Of a stretch of DNA of 64,000 nt, positions 1-8,719 are shown piece by piece. How positions within the stretch are numbered: the stretch's first letter is position 1; each line of letters opens with the position of its first letter. The notes under the pieces were generated by a model. The model did no database searches and had not been told where the DNA came from. It worked only from the letters and a program-made list of their open reading frames with translations. The position numbers were made by a program, and so were the translations under genes. This DNA comes from an uncultured Myxococcales bacterium. GTDB lineage: Bacteria; Myxococcota_A; Polyangia; Polyangiales; Polyangiaceae. The DNA lies in the NCBI GenBank assembly GCA_937872925.1, contig CALMUT010000157.1, positions 1 to 64,000 of the forward strand, given 5' to 3'.

Positions 1-1080
1 CAGCCGGGCGGTTGCAGCGTCACTCCAGAGCTCGTGAACCCAGGCGCCATCGAGTACATCGGCAACGCGGTCGACGACGACTGCGATGGCTTCTTCGACG
101 AGGTGGATCCGCCCTGCGACAACCAGGTGACAAACACCGGCACCACCAACGCCATGGACTACGCAAAGGCCATGGATCTGTGCCAAACCACTCAGGAGGT
201 CGTGCCGATCAAGGACCGCAAGTGGGGCCTGATTTCCGGCAAGTTCTCTCTGGCGAACGGCAGCGGAACCCCCAATGCCGCCGCGGCATCGGTGCGACCA
301 AAGTTCGGGAACGCGATCTTCCCACTGAAGGGCCAGCGGCTGGCGATCCTGTCCACGGGGGCAGCGTCGGCGCCGGGGGATACAAGCCCCAGCTATACGG
401 CACTGCAGCCAGGAAGAGACAACCAGCGCCAAAGTGCCTTCCCGGCGGATTGGCTAGCTGCCAATGGCGGGAGTCTACCAAACTCGCCTGGCTGTCCGGG
501 GCCCACGGGCAATGCGGCGAACGACCCCGTGATGCTCACCTTCCGTCTGCGCGTGCCGACGAATGCGCGCTCGTTCAGCTTCAACTCGTTCTTCAATTCC
601 GCGGAATTCCCCGAGTACGTATGCACGCAGTTCAACGATTTTTACGTGGCTCTTGTGGACTCCGGCGCCACCACGAACCCCAAGGACAAGAACCTGGCGG
701 TCTACATCGCTCCAAACTTCACGCGCTTCCCCGTGAGTGTGAACCTATCCTTCGGCACGAACCTGTTCGCGGTATGTGACGCGGGGCAGACGGGCTGCGC
801 GGGGGGCGTGTTGGGTCAAGCGTCCTGTGTTTCAGGAACCGCGTTGCTCAACGGCACCGGCCTCGACACAAACACGGGAGGCTGCGGCAGCCCGCCCAAC
901 AACAGTGATCTGTTGGGTGGCGGCACCGGTTGGCTCACGACAGCCGGCAACGTAGTTCCGGGCGAAGTGATGGAAGTGCGCATCGCGATCTGGGACACGA
1001 GCGATCACGTGTTTGACTCGCTGCTTCTGCTCGACAACTGGATCTGGAACTTGAACCCGGCGTCGCCGGGGACCCGCTAG
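1..1080 (+). CDS. Secreted protein, MopE-like motif plus choice-of-anchor-L-like domain (5' partial)
   Basis: The frame is open from base 1, so the N-terminus lies outside the window; the first internal ATG/GTG is not a credible start. Near the start is a metal-binding-like Asp-rich motif (NAVDDDCDGFFDEVD) of the type repeated in MopE-like myxobacterial surface proteins. The rest, from about position 250, has landmarks of choice-of-anchor-L domains: an FSFNSFFNSAEFPEYVC block, a TGWL segment, and a C-terminal IWDTSDHVFDSLLLLDNWIW block. Such proteins are exported and probably surface-associated; ligand and exact role are unknown. It converges on the MYXO-CTERM gene with a 93-base gap in which I see no clear terminator. 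Confidence 0.8.
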   Translation, partial: QPGGCSVTPELVNPGAIEYIGNAVDDDCDGFFDEVDPPCDNQVTNTGTTNAMDYAKAMDLCQTTQEVVPIKDRKWGLISGKFSLANGSGTPNAAAASVRPKFGNAIFPLKGQRLAILSTGAASAPGDTSPSYTALQPGRDNQRQSAFPADWLAANGGSLPNSPGCPGPTGNAANDPVMLTFRLRVPTNARSFSFNSFFNSAEFPEYVCTQFNDFYVALVDSGATTNPKDKNLAVYIAPNFTRFPVSVNLSFGTNLFAVCDAGQTGCAGGVLGQASCVSGTALLNGTGLDTNTGGCGSPPNNSDLLGGGTGWLTTAGNVVPGEVMEVRIAIWDTSDHVFDSLLLLDNWIWNLNPASPGTR

Positions 1081-1173
1081 GGAGACACTTCGGTCCGGAT
1101 AACAGGATTTCGAGCCAGAAACGCAGCAGTCTCAAGGTGGGCCGCTGCGCGACCCGGGAGGTGCCAGCGGGCT

Positions 1174-1980
1174 TTAGGCGCGCTGGCGCCGCAGCAGGAG
1201 CAGACCGAGTAGCGATAGGGAGAGGAAAAGTCCGCTGTGGGAAGCGCCGCGGGTTTCTTCCACTCGGCAACCGCAACCACCCGGCTTCTCTTTGATCTCT
1301 TGGGGCGGTTCGGCGGGGTCTGCGGCCTCGGGCATGGACTCCGGAGTGCTCTCGGGATCCTCGGTGGCCGCGGCGGGTGCTTCGCCGCCCTCGCCGCCCT
1401 CGGCCGCTGGCTCCTCCTTCTTCTCTTCCTTCTTCTTCTTGCCCGGCGCCGCGAAGACCATGGCGCGACGGTCGATGACTTCGTTTTCGCCTTCGAGCTT
1501 GATGGTCGTGGCGCCCCCAATCACCTGGCCATTGCGCGCGTTGCGAATCGTCACTTTGTATTCGCCGGCCTCGAAACCGTGTGCTCGCGTCACCTTGAAG
1601 CTGAACTTCGTGCGCTTCTCGAGCTTGCCAGATCCGGGATCCATGAATCCCAAATCGACACTTTCAATGATGTCTTGGCGCCCCGTCAGTGGCACGCGCC
1701 GCTCGACCAGCTTGTCGCCGTCCATCATGGACCGTTCGTAATAGGCAATCGGCGAGAACTCGAACTTCACGGGGAGATGTGCCGTATCTGGCGCGCGGTT
1801 CAGGAACACCTTGATCTCAAGCTTCCAAGAGCCGCCGCTGGTGTCCGTCTCTTGAATCGCCGTTTTGGTCCACTGGACGCGGCCCGCAGCTGAGGCCACC
1901 GAGCTGGTCACAACCAGACACAACAGCGCAAGCAGACCGACAAATTTCGAGATGGCACGTGGGGTTATCGAGATCAACAT
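1174..1980 (-). CDS. Secreted protein with MYXO-CTERM sorting tail
   Basis: 268 residues. The N-terminus has a signal peptide with a hydrophobic core and a likely cut after Ala-Ser-Ala near residue 31. A beta-rich middle is followed by a charged linker (KKKKEEKKEE) and a Pro/Glu/Ala-rich stretch. The last 35 residues carry a GCGCR motif, a hydrophobic helix and a final RRQRA, which is the MYXO-CTERM arrangement used for surface anchoring in myxobacteria. On the minus strand a purine-rich GGAGGAG lies a few bases before the ATG and supports this start. The function of the mature domain is unknown. Confidence 0.85.
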   Translation of the reverse strand: MLISITPRAISKFVGLLALLCLVVTSSVASAAGRVQWTKTAIQETDTSGGSWKLEIKVFLNRAPDTAHLPVKFEFSPIAYYERSMMDGDKLVERRVPLTGRQDIIESVDLGFMDPGSGKLEKRTKFSFKVTRAHGFEAGEYKVTIRNARNGQVIGGATTIKLEGENEVIDRRAMVFAAPGKKKKEEKKEEPAAEGGEGGEAPAAATEDPESTPESMPEAADPAEPPQEIKEKPGGCGCRVEETRGASHSGLFLSLSLLGLLLLRRQRA

Positions 1981-2115
1981 GGCGCTCCTCCGGCGCAGGA
2001 ACGCTAAATCATTCCGCGTTCTCGGAAAACCTCGTTATCTCTGGCGGTCGCGTCTTGGACCGACAAACCCGCGGGAACTTGTGCATATCCTGGTCCAAAT
2101 TCTCGGTTCCAGCCC

Positions 2116-2712
2116 ATGGCTTTCACTCGCAACTTGCTTAAGGGCCTCGCCGGCATCTGCGTGGGATGTGGGCAAAGCCCCGCGCTGCCACCGGCGGCGC
2201 ATTCAGCCGTGTGGCGCGCGCCCGCGCCGGCTGCCCCCGTCAGTCGAGCCGGGTCGCGAAACTCCGCCAACGCGGACGCGAAGCTGGCACACCCTGAGAG
2301 TGGTCCGCCGACCGCTCCCTGTGACCGTCAATGGCGGCAGCGCCTTGCGAGGTTCAGTTGTGACGGCGCAGCGATCGAGCTGCGGCACGAGGTTGCATTC
2401 AACCCGATGCAACGCGTGCCAAAAGAACCCGCGCGATCGGTGTTGCATGCAGTGGGGCAACTGATGCGGGAGCACCCGGAGGTGCTGCTGATTCGAATTG
2501 AAGTCTCGACCCATGGCGTGAGCCACGACCCCGACAAACAGCGGCAGGCCGTGGCATCGGCGCAGCGGCGCGCCGACGCCATCTTTCGTCAGCTGTGGCG
2601 CCGAGAGAAAGTCTCGGCTGAGCGCATGGAAGCGCTTGGGGTTGGGTACAGCAGTGGGGCGGCTGCGGACCGCCGCTTCACGACTAGGATCCGCGTCGCC
2701 CAGCGGCGCTAA
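2116..2712 (+). CDS. OmpA-like peptidoglycan-association domain protein
   Basis: 198 residues. The N-terminus is short, with a hydrophobic stretch ending in Cys residues near 15-18, so it may be a lipoprotein, although the lipobox is poor. A Pro/Ala-rich linker leads to a C-terminal half resembling the OmpA C-terminal fold: an IRIEVSTHG strand, a run of Arg/Ala-rich helix where columns of residues for peptidoglycan contact usually lie, and a final RFTTRIRVAQ strand. It is divergent from the standard OmpA signature, so the assignment is moderate. Its stop codon overlaps the stop of the converging Cys-rich gene (2709-2712). Confidence 0.65.
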   Translation: MAFTRNLLKGLAGICVGCGQSPALPPAAHSAVWRAPAPAAPVSRAGSRNSANADAKLAHPESGPPTAPCDRQWRQRLARFSCDGAAIELRHEVAFNPMQRVPKEPARSVLHAVGQLMREHPEVLLIRIEVSTHGVSHDPDKQRQAVASAQRRADAIFRQLWRREKVSAERMEALGVGYSSGAAADRRFTTRIRVAQRR

Positions 2713-4940
2713 GCGAGTCCAGCGCCGCCGGCGCCCGGGCCGCCGACGCCGCCTCCGCCACCCGCGCCAGAACTTCCGCCCGCGCCCCCGCCACCTGTTG
2801 CGCCGACGCCACCGGCACCTCCGCCGCCGGTGCCTCCGCCACCTGCTGCGCCGATGCCTCCGGTGCCACCTGCGCCACCGACCGTGACGCCGCCGGTCCC
2901 ACCGCTTGATAGCGGAATGCAGGCGCTGCCGGCGCAAGTGCCGTTGCACTCACAGCCGTCATCCGCCGTGGGCGCCGCCGGCTTGAGGCAGTTGGCATAA
3001 GGCGCCTTGCAGCTCGATGTGCAGAATCCAGCCTGGCAGTCGAGAGTCACGACCTCGGTCGTGCTGCACGCGCGCCCGCAGCCCCCGCAGTCCGACGTCG
3101 TGTTCAGGTTGATCTCGCAACCATCTCCGCCAGCGGTGTTGCGGTTGTTGTTGCAGTCCCCGAATCCGCTGTTACAGCTGAGACTACAGACTCCCCCGCT
3201 ACATCCTCCGGTGGTGTTCTGGCCACTGCACTTGCGTCCGCAGGCTCCGCAGTGGATCGAGCTTGATTGCGTGTCCAGGCACTGCCCCGGGCTGCACTCG
3301 GCAAAACCCGGGTTGCACGTTACTCCACACACACCGTTGATGCATTTCGGCGTTCCGTTGGCTGGGACCGCGCACAGCACGCACCCCGCGCCGCAGGCGT
3401 TGGGATCCGAACTCGAATCGACGCACTTGCCGTTGCACAACGTGGCGGGGAAGGCGCACGTTACCTGACAGCTGCCGCTGTTGCAGACTTCACCATTCTT
3501 ACAGGCGTTGCCGCAGCTGCCGCAGTTCTTGAGGTCTGCCTGCGTGTTGACGCATTGGTCGCCGCATAAGGTGTCACCACCGCCACAACTTTTCTCGCAG
3601 ACGCCCGCTTTGCACGTAGCGATGCCCTGAAGGCCGCCGGGCTTTGGGCACACATTGCCGCAGGATCCGCAGTTGGCGGGGTCCGTCTTCAGGTTCTTTT
3701 CGCAACCGTTGGCAAGCAGCCCGTCGCAGTTGTCGAATCCGGCGTTGCAGTTGATGCCACATTTGCTCGCGACACAGGTGGGCGCGCCGTTGCCGTTCGC
3801 AACGCAAGCGTTGCCGCAGCTGCCGCAGTTGGCCAGGGATTTGCCGGTGTCTACGCAAGCGCCCCCGCACTCCGTGAGCGCGCCGCAGTTCGATTTGCAT
3901 TTGCCGCTCTGGCACACATCGCCGGTATTGCAGGCTTTGTCGCACTCTCCGCAGTGCAGGGCGCTTGCCTTGGTATCGACACAGGCACCCCCGCATTGCG
4001 TGAAGCCCTCGTTGCAGAGAATGCCGCATCCGCCGGTGGTGCAAATCGCGACGCCCGTTCCTGGGGCGGGCTCGGGGCAGTTGGTGCCGCACTTGCCGCA
4101 GTTGTCCGGGTCAGTGTTCAGGTTGACGCAGGCAGCGCCGCATCGGCTGAAGCCCGTGTCACACGTGAATTCGCAAGCTCCGGCGCTGCAGGTGCCTGCG
4201 CTGTTGGCGGGCGGAACGCAGGCCTGGCCACAGCCGCCGCAGTGTGCCGTCGCGGAGTTCAGGTTGACACAAGATGCGCCGCATTTAGTGAGCCCCGAAC
4301 CACAAGTGTCCGAGCAAGCTCCCGCGCTGCATACGCGACCCGTTTCACAGGTATTGCCGCATGCGCCGCAGTTGAGGGGATCCGATGCGGTGTCGACACA
4401 AGCCCCGTCGCACTCGGCGAACCCCGGGTCACACTCCGAACCGCATGTGCCGATCACGCAAGTGGGCGAGCCGTTGTCTATGTCCGGGCACGCATTGGCG
4501 CACGCGCCGCAATTGAGACGGTCTGAGGCCGTTTGTACTTCGCAGCCGTCCGCGAGGTTCGAGTTACAGTTGGCGTTGGAGCCCGCGCACGAGCTGGTGC
4601 AGCTGCCTTGGCAGGTGGTGCCCGGGCATTTCAGTCCGCATGTGCCGCAGTTGTCGGCGCTGAGCGCGAGGTTGACGCATTCGCCTTCGCAGCATGTGTC
4701 GTCGCAGCCGGGGCAAGCTAGGCTCGAGTCGCCGCCAGCGTCGATGCTTCCGGCGCGCACACACTGGTTGTTGGCCGCGTTGCACACGAACCCCGCCGCG
4801 CATTCCCCCGACGGGCCACACTCGCCGGAGTTGAGGGAATCACTGAGGTCCGACGCGGCGCAGCCGCTGCTCGCGACAAACCAAGCGCTGAGCGCGAGGA
4901 CCAGGGCCTTGAGGCCGGTGCGGACGGGTCGGGTGAGCAT
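2709..4940 (-). CDS. Cys-rich repeat lipoprotein with Gly/Ala-rich tail
   Basis: 743 residues. A signal sequence ends in ASSGC, giving lipid attachment at Cys27. The body is about a dozen repeats of roughly 35-50 residues centred on NCGxCGxxC, each usually preceded by a C-VDTxxDPL-type turn; this resembles tenascin/EGF-like disulfide-rich modules found in Sorangium-type genomes. The last ~65 residues are Gly/Ala/Thr-rich. Ligand and function are unknown; an extended disulfide-bonded surface rod is the inference. It is the last gene of a kinase-PEGA operon: its ATG overlaps the upstream stop in TGATG, so its translation is probably coupled to the PEGA gene. Confidence 0.8.
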   Translation of the reverse strand: MLTRPVRTGLKALVLALSAWFVASSGCAASDLSDSLNSGECGPSGECAAGFVCNAANNQCVRAGSIDAGGDSSLACPGCDDTCCEGECVNLALSADNCGTCGLKCPGTTCQGSCTSSCAGSNANCNSNLADGCEVQTASDRLNCGACANACPDIDNGSPTCVIGTCGSECDPGFAECDGACVDTASDPLNCGACGNTCETGRVCSAGACSDTCGSGLTKCGASCVNLNSATAHCGGCGQACVPPANSAGTCSAGACEFTCDTGFSRCGAACVNLNTDPDNCGKCGTNCPEPAPGTGVAICTTGGCGILCNEGFTQCGGACVDTKASALHCGECDKACNTGDVCQSGKCKSNCGALTECGGACVDTGKSLANCGSCGNACVANGNGAPTCVASKCGINCNAGFDNCDGLLANGCEKNLKTDPANCGSCGNVCPKPGGLQGIATCKAGVCEKSCGGGDTLCGDQCVNTQADLKNCGSCGNACKNGEVCNSGSCQVTCAFPATLCNGKCVDSSSDPNACGAGCVLCAVPANGTPKCINGVCGVTCNPGFAECSPGQCLDTQSSSIHCGACGRKCSGQNTTGGCSGGVCSLSCNSGFGDCNNNRNTAGGDGCEINLNTTSDCGGCGRACSTTEVVTLDCQAGFCTSSCKAPYANCLKPAAPTADDGCECNGTCAGSACIPLSSGGTGGVTVGGAGGTGGIGAAGGGGTGGGGAGGVGATGGGGAGGSSGAGGGGGVGGPGAGGAGLA

Positions 4941-5965
4941 CAGAACTGACCTCCAAACTCAGCGCCACAGCCAAGCTGTGTGCAAGCCGCGCGCCCCCAG
5001 GCTGCGGTTTCGGTCTTGCGACTCAAATCAAAGTAGAGCAACACGCCTCCCGTCACGACGACTGCAGCGCCGACGCCTGCGAGCACGCGCGACGTAGTCT
5101 GCCGGGACTCCATCTTGTCGAAAGCGTCGTGGCGGTCGACTTGGGTCCGCTCGTTTTGCACGTCGTCTTCGGCGGAGCGGCGCATGAGTTCAAATGCGCC
5201 CGCAGTGCCGAGGATGGCAGCTCCGGCGCCGAGGGTGATCCAGGTTGGCAGCGTGACTTTTGCCAGTCCCTTTTCGTCCATGCGCACGTTGCCGCCGGCC
5301 GCAGGGGCGCTGGTCGCAGGGCTTGGGGTTTCCGCTGCTGCAGGCGCGGGGGCGGCGGCCTGTGCGAGTTCCAATCGCACGTTGATGTCGATCGCCTTGT
5401 GCGCTGGCAGTTCGAACTCTTGGGTCACATCCGTGTAGCCCTCGCGACGCAGTCGCAGGGCATGCCGACCGGGAAAGATCTCGCCGGTCCAAGGCGTGAC
5501 GCCGACGGGTTGGTCATTGACGATGACCGTTGCCGCTTCGGGCACGCTCAAGACCGTCACTTGCTGCACGCCGCGCTCCTGCAGGCGCCTCTCGTGCTCG
5601 ACGATGCGCGTCTGCACGGTGGTCTTGTCTTGAGCGCCATCGTTCTGCCGGAGGTATTCCCGGTAGAACCGCAGCGCTCCGGCGCTGTCCTGCAGCTTTT
5701 CGTACGCCAACGCCGCGTTAAAGCTCAACGTGGGGCTGGGGAATTCGCGATGGGCATCTAGGAAGGAATCGATGGCGTCCTTGTAGCGACCGCCCTTGTA
5801 GGCCTCGATGCCTCGCTTGAAGTGCACCGTTGCCCGGGACTTGGCTTCAGCGACCGCCGTCGTCGTGGACTTCGACTCTTGAGCGGTGACTTCCGGAGCA
5901 TGCGCCATCACGACAGCTACGACCGCCGCAGCCGTCCCACGCCGAACTGCACAAAGGAATGTCAT
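4940..5965 (-). CDS. TPR/PEGA-domain membrane or periplasmic protein
   Basis: 341 residues. A signal peptide (cut probably after Val-Thr-Ala near 27) is followed by TPR-like helices around residues 45-125 (FKRGIEAYKGGRYKDAIDSF; FNAALAYEKL). A PEGA-type beta domain follows at about 135-200, with a VTVLSVPEAATVIVNDQPVG strand and a G-T-P-W turn. After a Pro/Ala linker there are two hydrophobic segments in the last 100 residues, likely transmembrane helices. PEGA domains are linked to surface-layer or cell-wall binding. The start overlaps the stop of the kinase (ATGA) and the stop overlaps the Cys-rich gene, so all three are probably made together. Confidence 0.85.
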   Translation of the reverse strand: MTFLCAVRRGTAAAVVAVVMAHAPEVTAQESKSTTTAVAEAKSRATVHFKRGIEAYKGGRYKDAIDSFLDAHREFPSPTLSFNAALAYEKLQDSAGALRFYREYLRQNDGAQDKTTVQTRIVEHERRLQERGVQQVTVLSVPEAATVIVNDQPVGVTPWTGEIFPGRHALRLRREGYTDVTQEFELPAHKAIDINVRLELAQAAAPAPAAAETPSPATSAPAAGGNVRMDEKGLAKVTLPTWITLGAGAAILGTAGAFELMRRSAEDDVQNERTQVDRHDAFDKMESRQTTSRVLAGVGAAVVVTGGVLLYFDLSRKTETAAWGRAACTQLGCGAEFGGQF

Positions 5966-7497
5966 AGGGTCGTCTTGATTTCGAGTTCCCCGGGCGTGGG
6001 CTTTGGCGCCTGGGGCTTTGGAGCGGGAGTTGGGGCAGGAGTTGGCGCCGCGGGCTTTGGAGCCGCCGCGGGTTTCGGGGCGGGCTTTGGAGCCGCCGCG
6101 GGTATCGGGGTGGCCTTGGGCTGGGGCGTGCGCACGGTTGCGTCCTTTGGCAGCGTCGGCTTCGGCTCCGCCGCGCTTGCAGAGGGCGCAGCGCTGACGT
6201 TCACAGCAGGCGTCGCTGTGGGCACAGTCGCGGCGGGTGCTAACTCGGCGGTCGCTGCGGTCGCGGTTTCGGAACCCATGACTTCGGCGCTACCGGCTGT
6301 GCTAGGCGGAGAGGCGCCGTCGCCGCGGTTAAGCAATAAGAACAGAGTCGGCACGGCGATGAGCGCACTCACCGCGAATGCCACGCCCCCGATGACCAAG
6401 GATCGGCTGCGACCGGGCGGGCCGGATGTGCCCGCGGACTTGTTGTGAAACGATAGTTGCGTTGCGACTGCAGTGCGCCCCTCGGCGTCCTCGTCCGAAA
6501 ACTCTCTGTTGCCCGTGCGTATCGACTGCGCGGGTTGCGCGTACTCGCTCCAAGTCGAGATCAAGGAGTTGCCAGCGATGTCTGACTTGGCGTCGCGGGC
6601 CATCAGCCAGCGCGCCAAGGCGCCGCCCATTTCTTGCATGGATTGCCAGCGATCTTCCGGTTCTTTGCGGAGCCCGCGTTCGATGATGGCCCACAGCGCG
6701 GCGTCTCCGCCAAGCGAGTCGGTCAACGGCGCCGGTTTCGCCTCGAGAATGGCGCACACGAGTGCGGCCTGGGTTGCGCCATCGAAGGGTAGCTGACCTG
6801 CAATGCACTCGTAGAGCATCACCGAGAACGACCAAACGTCTGCTCGCGAGTCCACGTCTTTGCCGCGGGCCTGCTCCGGCGCCATGTAGGCGGGGCTGCC
6901 CATGGCCGCGCCCGCTTGCGTCAAGCGCGCTTCGTTCGGTTTCTCGAGCTTAGCGATGCCGAAATCGACGAGCTTCGGTTGGATGCGTCCGCTGTCCTTT
7001 TCTGCCAAAAAGACGTTGTCTGGCTTTAGATCGCGGTGCACGATGCCTTTTGCGTGAGCGACCACGAGCGCGTTGGCGATGGGCAGCAGGGTTTGCACCG
7101 CGTCTACGGCTTGCATGCGCTTGCGCTCGCGAAGGACTTTGCCCAGATCGTCGCCGCGCAGTAGCTCCATCACGATGTACGGATCGCCAACGCGAGTCTT
7201 GCCAAAGTCCGTCACCCGGACGATGGCAGGGTGCTCGATGCGCGCCGCGGCGCGCGCCTCCTGCAACAAACGGCTCGTCAGACCAGGGTGTGCGAGGTCC
7301 GCACGAATGAACTTGATGGCGACGTCCACGTCCAACAGGTCGTTGTGGGCGCGCCAAACCGAAGCCATTCCCCCTTCGCCAAGGAGCTCTTGGAGGGTGT
7401 ACTTGTCCGCAACGACGGCGCCGACTTCGAGGGTGTAAGTAAGCGACGGTCGTGACGGCGGGATGGAATCCCGGCTTCCCTCGGGGGAGTCAGTCAT
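5962..7497 (-). CDS. Membrane-anchored Ser/Thr protein kinase
   Basis: 511 residues from the ATG at 7497; a GTG 36 bases upstream is possible but has no better ribosome site. The kinase fold runs from about 33 to 300 with all catalytic landmarks: glycine loop GEGGMASV, Lys62, helix-C Glu80, HRDLKPDN at 154-161, DFG at 178-180, and the APE-like MAPEQ. A single transmembrane helix lies near 368-390, followed by an Ala/Pro/Lys-rich tail of about 120 residues outside the membrane. It should phosphorylate Ser/Thr in the cytoplasm in response to an envelope signal. It is first in the operon with the PEGA and Cys-rich proteins, overlapping the PEGA gene by 4 bases; these may be its sensory partners, which is inference. 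Confidence 0.92.
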   Translation of the reverse strand: MTDSPEGSRDSIPPSRPSLTYTLEVGAVVADKYTLQELLGEGGMASVWRAHNDLLDVDVAIKFIRADLAHPGLTSRLLQEARAAARIEHPAIVRVTDFGKTRVGDPYIVMELLRGDDLGKVLRERKRMQAVDAVQTLLPIANALVVAHAKGIVHRDLKPDNVFLAEKDSGRIQPKLVDFGIAKLEKPNEARLTQAGAAMGSPAYMAPEQARGKDVDSRADVWSFSVMLYECIAGQLPFDGATQAALVCAILEAKPAPLTDSLGGDAALWAIIERGLRKEPEDRWQSMQEMGGALARWLMARDAKSDIAGNSLISTWSEYAQPAQSIRTGNREFSDEDAEGRTAVATQLSFHNKSAGTSGPPGRSRSLVIGGVAFAVSALIAVPTLFLLLNRGDGASPPSTAGSAEVMGSETATAATAELAPAATVPTATPAVNVSAAPSASAAEPKPTLPKDATVRTPQPKATPIPAAAPKPAPKPAAAPKPAAPTPAPTPAPKPQAPKPTPGELEIKTTL

Positions 7498-7853
7498 AAA
7501 GTCAGAAATCAGATTAGCATGCGGCCTTTGCACTCGGTATCCGCATGCGACGCGATGCGTCAGGTGGCGCCCGCGGGGTTTCTTTCGCGCCCGCCGTATG
7601 TGGATTTCTCGCGAAATTGCCCCGGGGGGCCCTTTTGCCGAGCCGGGGGCCGGGGTTTGTCTCTCGCTGCGTCCAGCACCGCCGCTCCTGGTTGGGGTGC
7701 GTCGGTCAACTGCAACTAGAGCGCCACGTCGTTGCGGCGCCGGGACGACCTCGGCGCCGCACGCGGTCCCGGCGACAGCCCGCGCCGAGGGCGAAATGCG
7801 GAAGAACTGCCAGCGCCGGACGCCGTGCGCCGGCTTGGGTTAAGCTCCCGCGC
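7498..7853. other. Intergenic region between divergent genes
   Basis: About 355 bases between the divergent kinase operon and a lipoprotein gene. It must hold the promoters of both. I see long C/G runs (around 7620-7660) but no convincing -35/-10 pair, sigma-54 site, long palindrome or RNA gene. Reading frames that cross it have the composition of chance high-GC frames. Confidence 0.6.
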
Positions 7854-8582
7854 GTGACTCGGCTGGTGTGCCTCACTGCGCTGCTCGCTCTCTGTGCCTG
7901 CGAAGGGCAAACGTCCATCGCGGGTGAAAGCACGCGGCGCGTCGTCACTCCCGTGACAAACACGTCGTCACCGCTGCCGGCACCGACGTCTACGGGCACG
8001 TCAAATGTCCTTGGCGGCTCTCAAGGGGCTCCGGCGCTGCCTTGGGCGACCGCGAAGGCACCCAGCAAGAGCGAGCGCCAGTCGCTGCGCGCTTTCTACA
8101 CGCGCCTCGATGAACAGAGTTTTCGTGACCACTTCCGTGCGGGGCCGCCGCCGGAAGCGGACGCTGAGGAAAGTAGGCAGGCGCTGCGTCAGCGTCCGTT
8201 CTTGCTCGAGCTTGGCGTTCCCGTGGGCACGCACCGCGCTGGTGTGTACCTGGAAACGCCCGACGGCAAGCCCGCGGTCTTCCGTTGGGTGTGGCCGATC
8301 GATGTGGGCGACGGCATCTTCCTCGTGCGACACAAACCGCGCGTGAACGCGGGTACTAGCGCGGCGCAGCTGCGGCGGACGCATACGTGGTTGATGGACG
8401 CTCCCACGGATCCGAAGCTCGTCGCACAGATGCGGGCAGAACCAGAAAAACTCCGGTTTCGCGCATTGTGGCAAGCACGCGGTGCACGCACAGATCGCTA
8501 CCCCGTGCTGGTCGTGCGTGTCGTCGCCTGGCAGCTGTCCTTCGGCGACCTCGTGCTGCGCACAGAAACCGACGACCGCTGA
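7854..8582 (+). CDS. Probable lipoprotein of unknown function
   Basis: 242 residues from the GTG at 7854. The frame is open further upstream, but this GTG gives a short basic N-terminus (TRL) and a hydrophobic run ending in LCAC, a weak lipobox (Cys14 or Cys16). A Ser/Thr/Pro-rich linker follows, then a globular domain with DEQSFRDHF and a C-terminal VLVVRVVAWQLSFGDLVLRT strand. I do not recognise the family. It is transcribed in the same direction as the next gene, with 137 bases between. Confidence 0.7.
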   Translation: MTRLVCLTALLALCACEGQTSIAGESTRRVVTPVTNTSSPLPAPTSTGTSNVLGGSQGAPALPWATAKAPSKSERQSLRAFYTRLDEQSFRDHFRAGPPPEADAEESRQALRQRPFLLELGVPVGTHRAGVYLETPDGKPAVFRWVWPIDVGDGIFLVRHKPRVNAGTSAAQLRRTHTWLMDAPTDPKLVAQMRAEPEKLRFRALWQARGARTDRYPVLVVRVVAWQLSFGDLVLRTETDDR

Positions 8583-8719
8583 TTGGGCATTGCGCTGCCG
8601 CGGCGTCGCTGCACCGGAGCGGGCGCGCGCCGCGTGGCAGCTCTAGGCCAGCCGAGAAAAAGGCGCCACAGCCAAATTTCCCTCGCTTCTCAATAGCCCG
8701 GCACACTACCCTCGGAGGC

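Noticed and set aside
1237..1893. Plus-strand frame opposite the MYXO-CTERM gene
   Set aside because: The minus strand has a ribosome site, signal peptide and sorting tail; the plus frame is a mirror of it.
3655..5097. Long plus-strand frame opposite the Cys-rich gene
   Set aside because: Repetitive because it is antisense to the NCGxCG repeats; the minus strand has the lipobox and is coupled to the PEGA gene.
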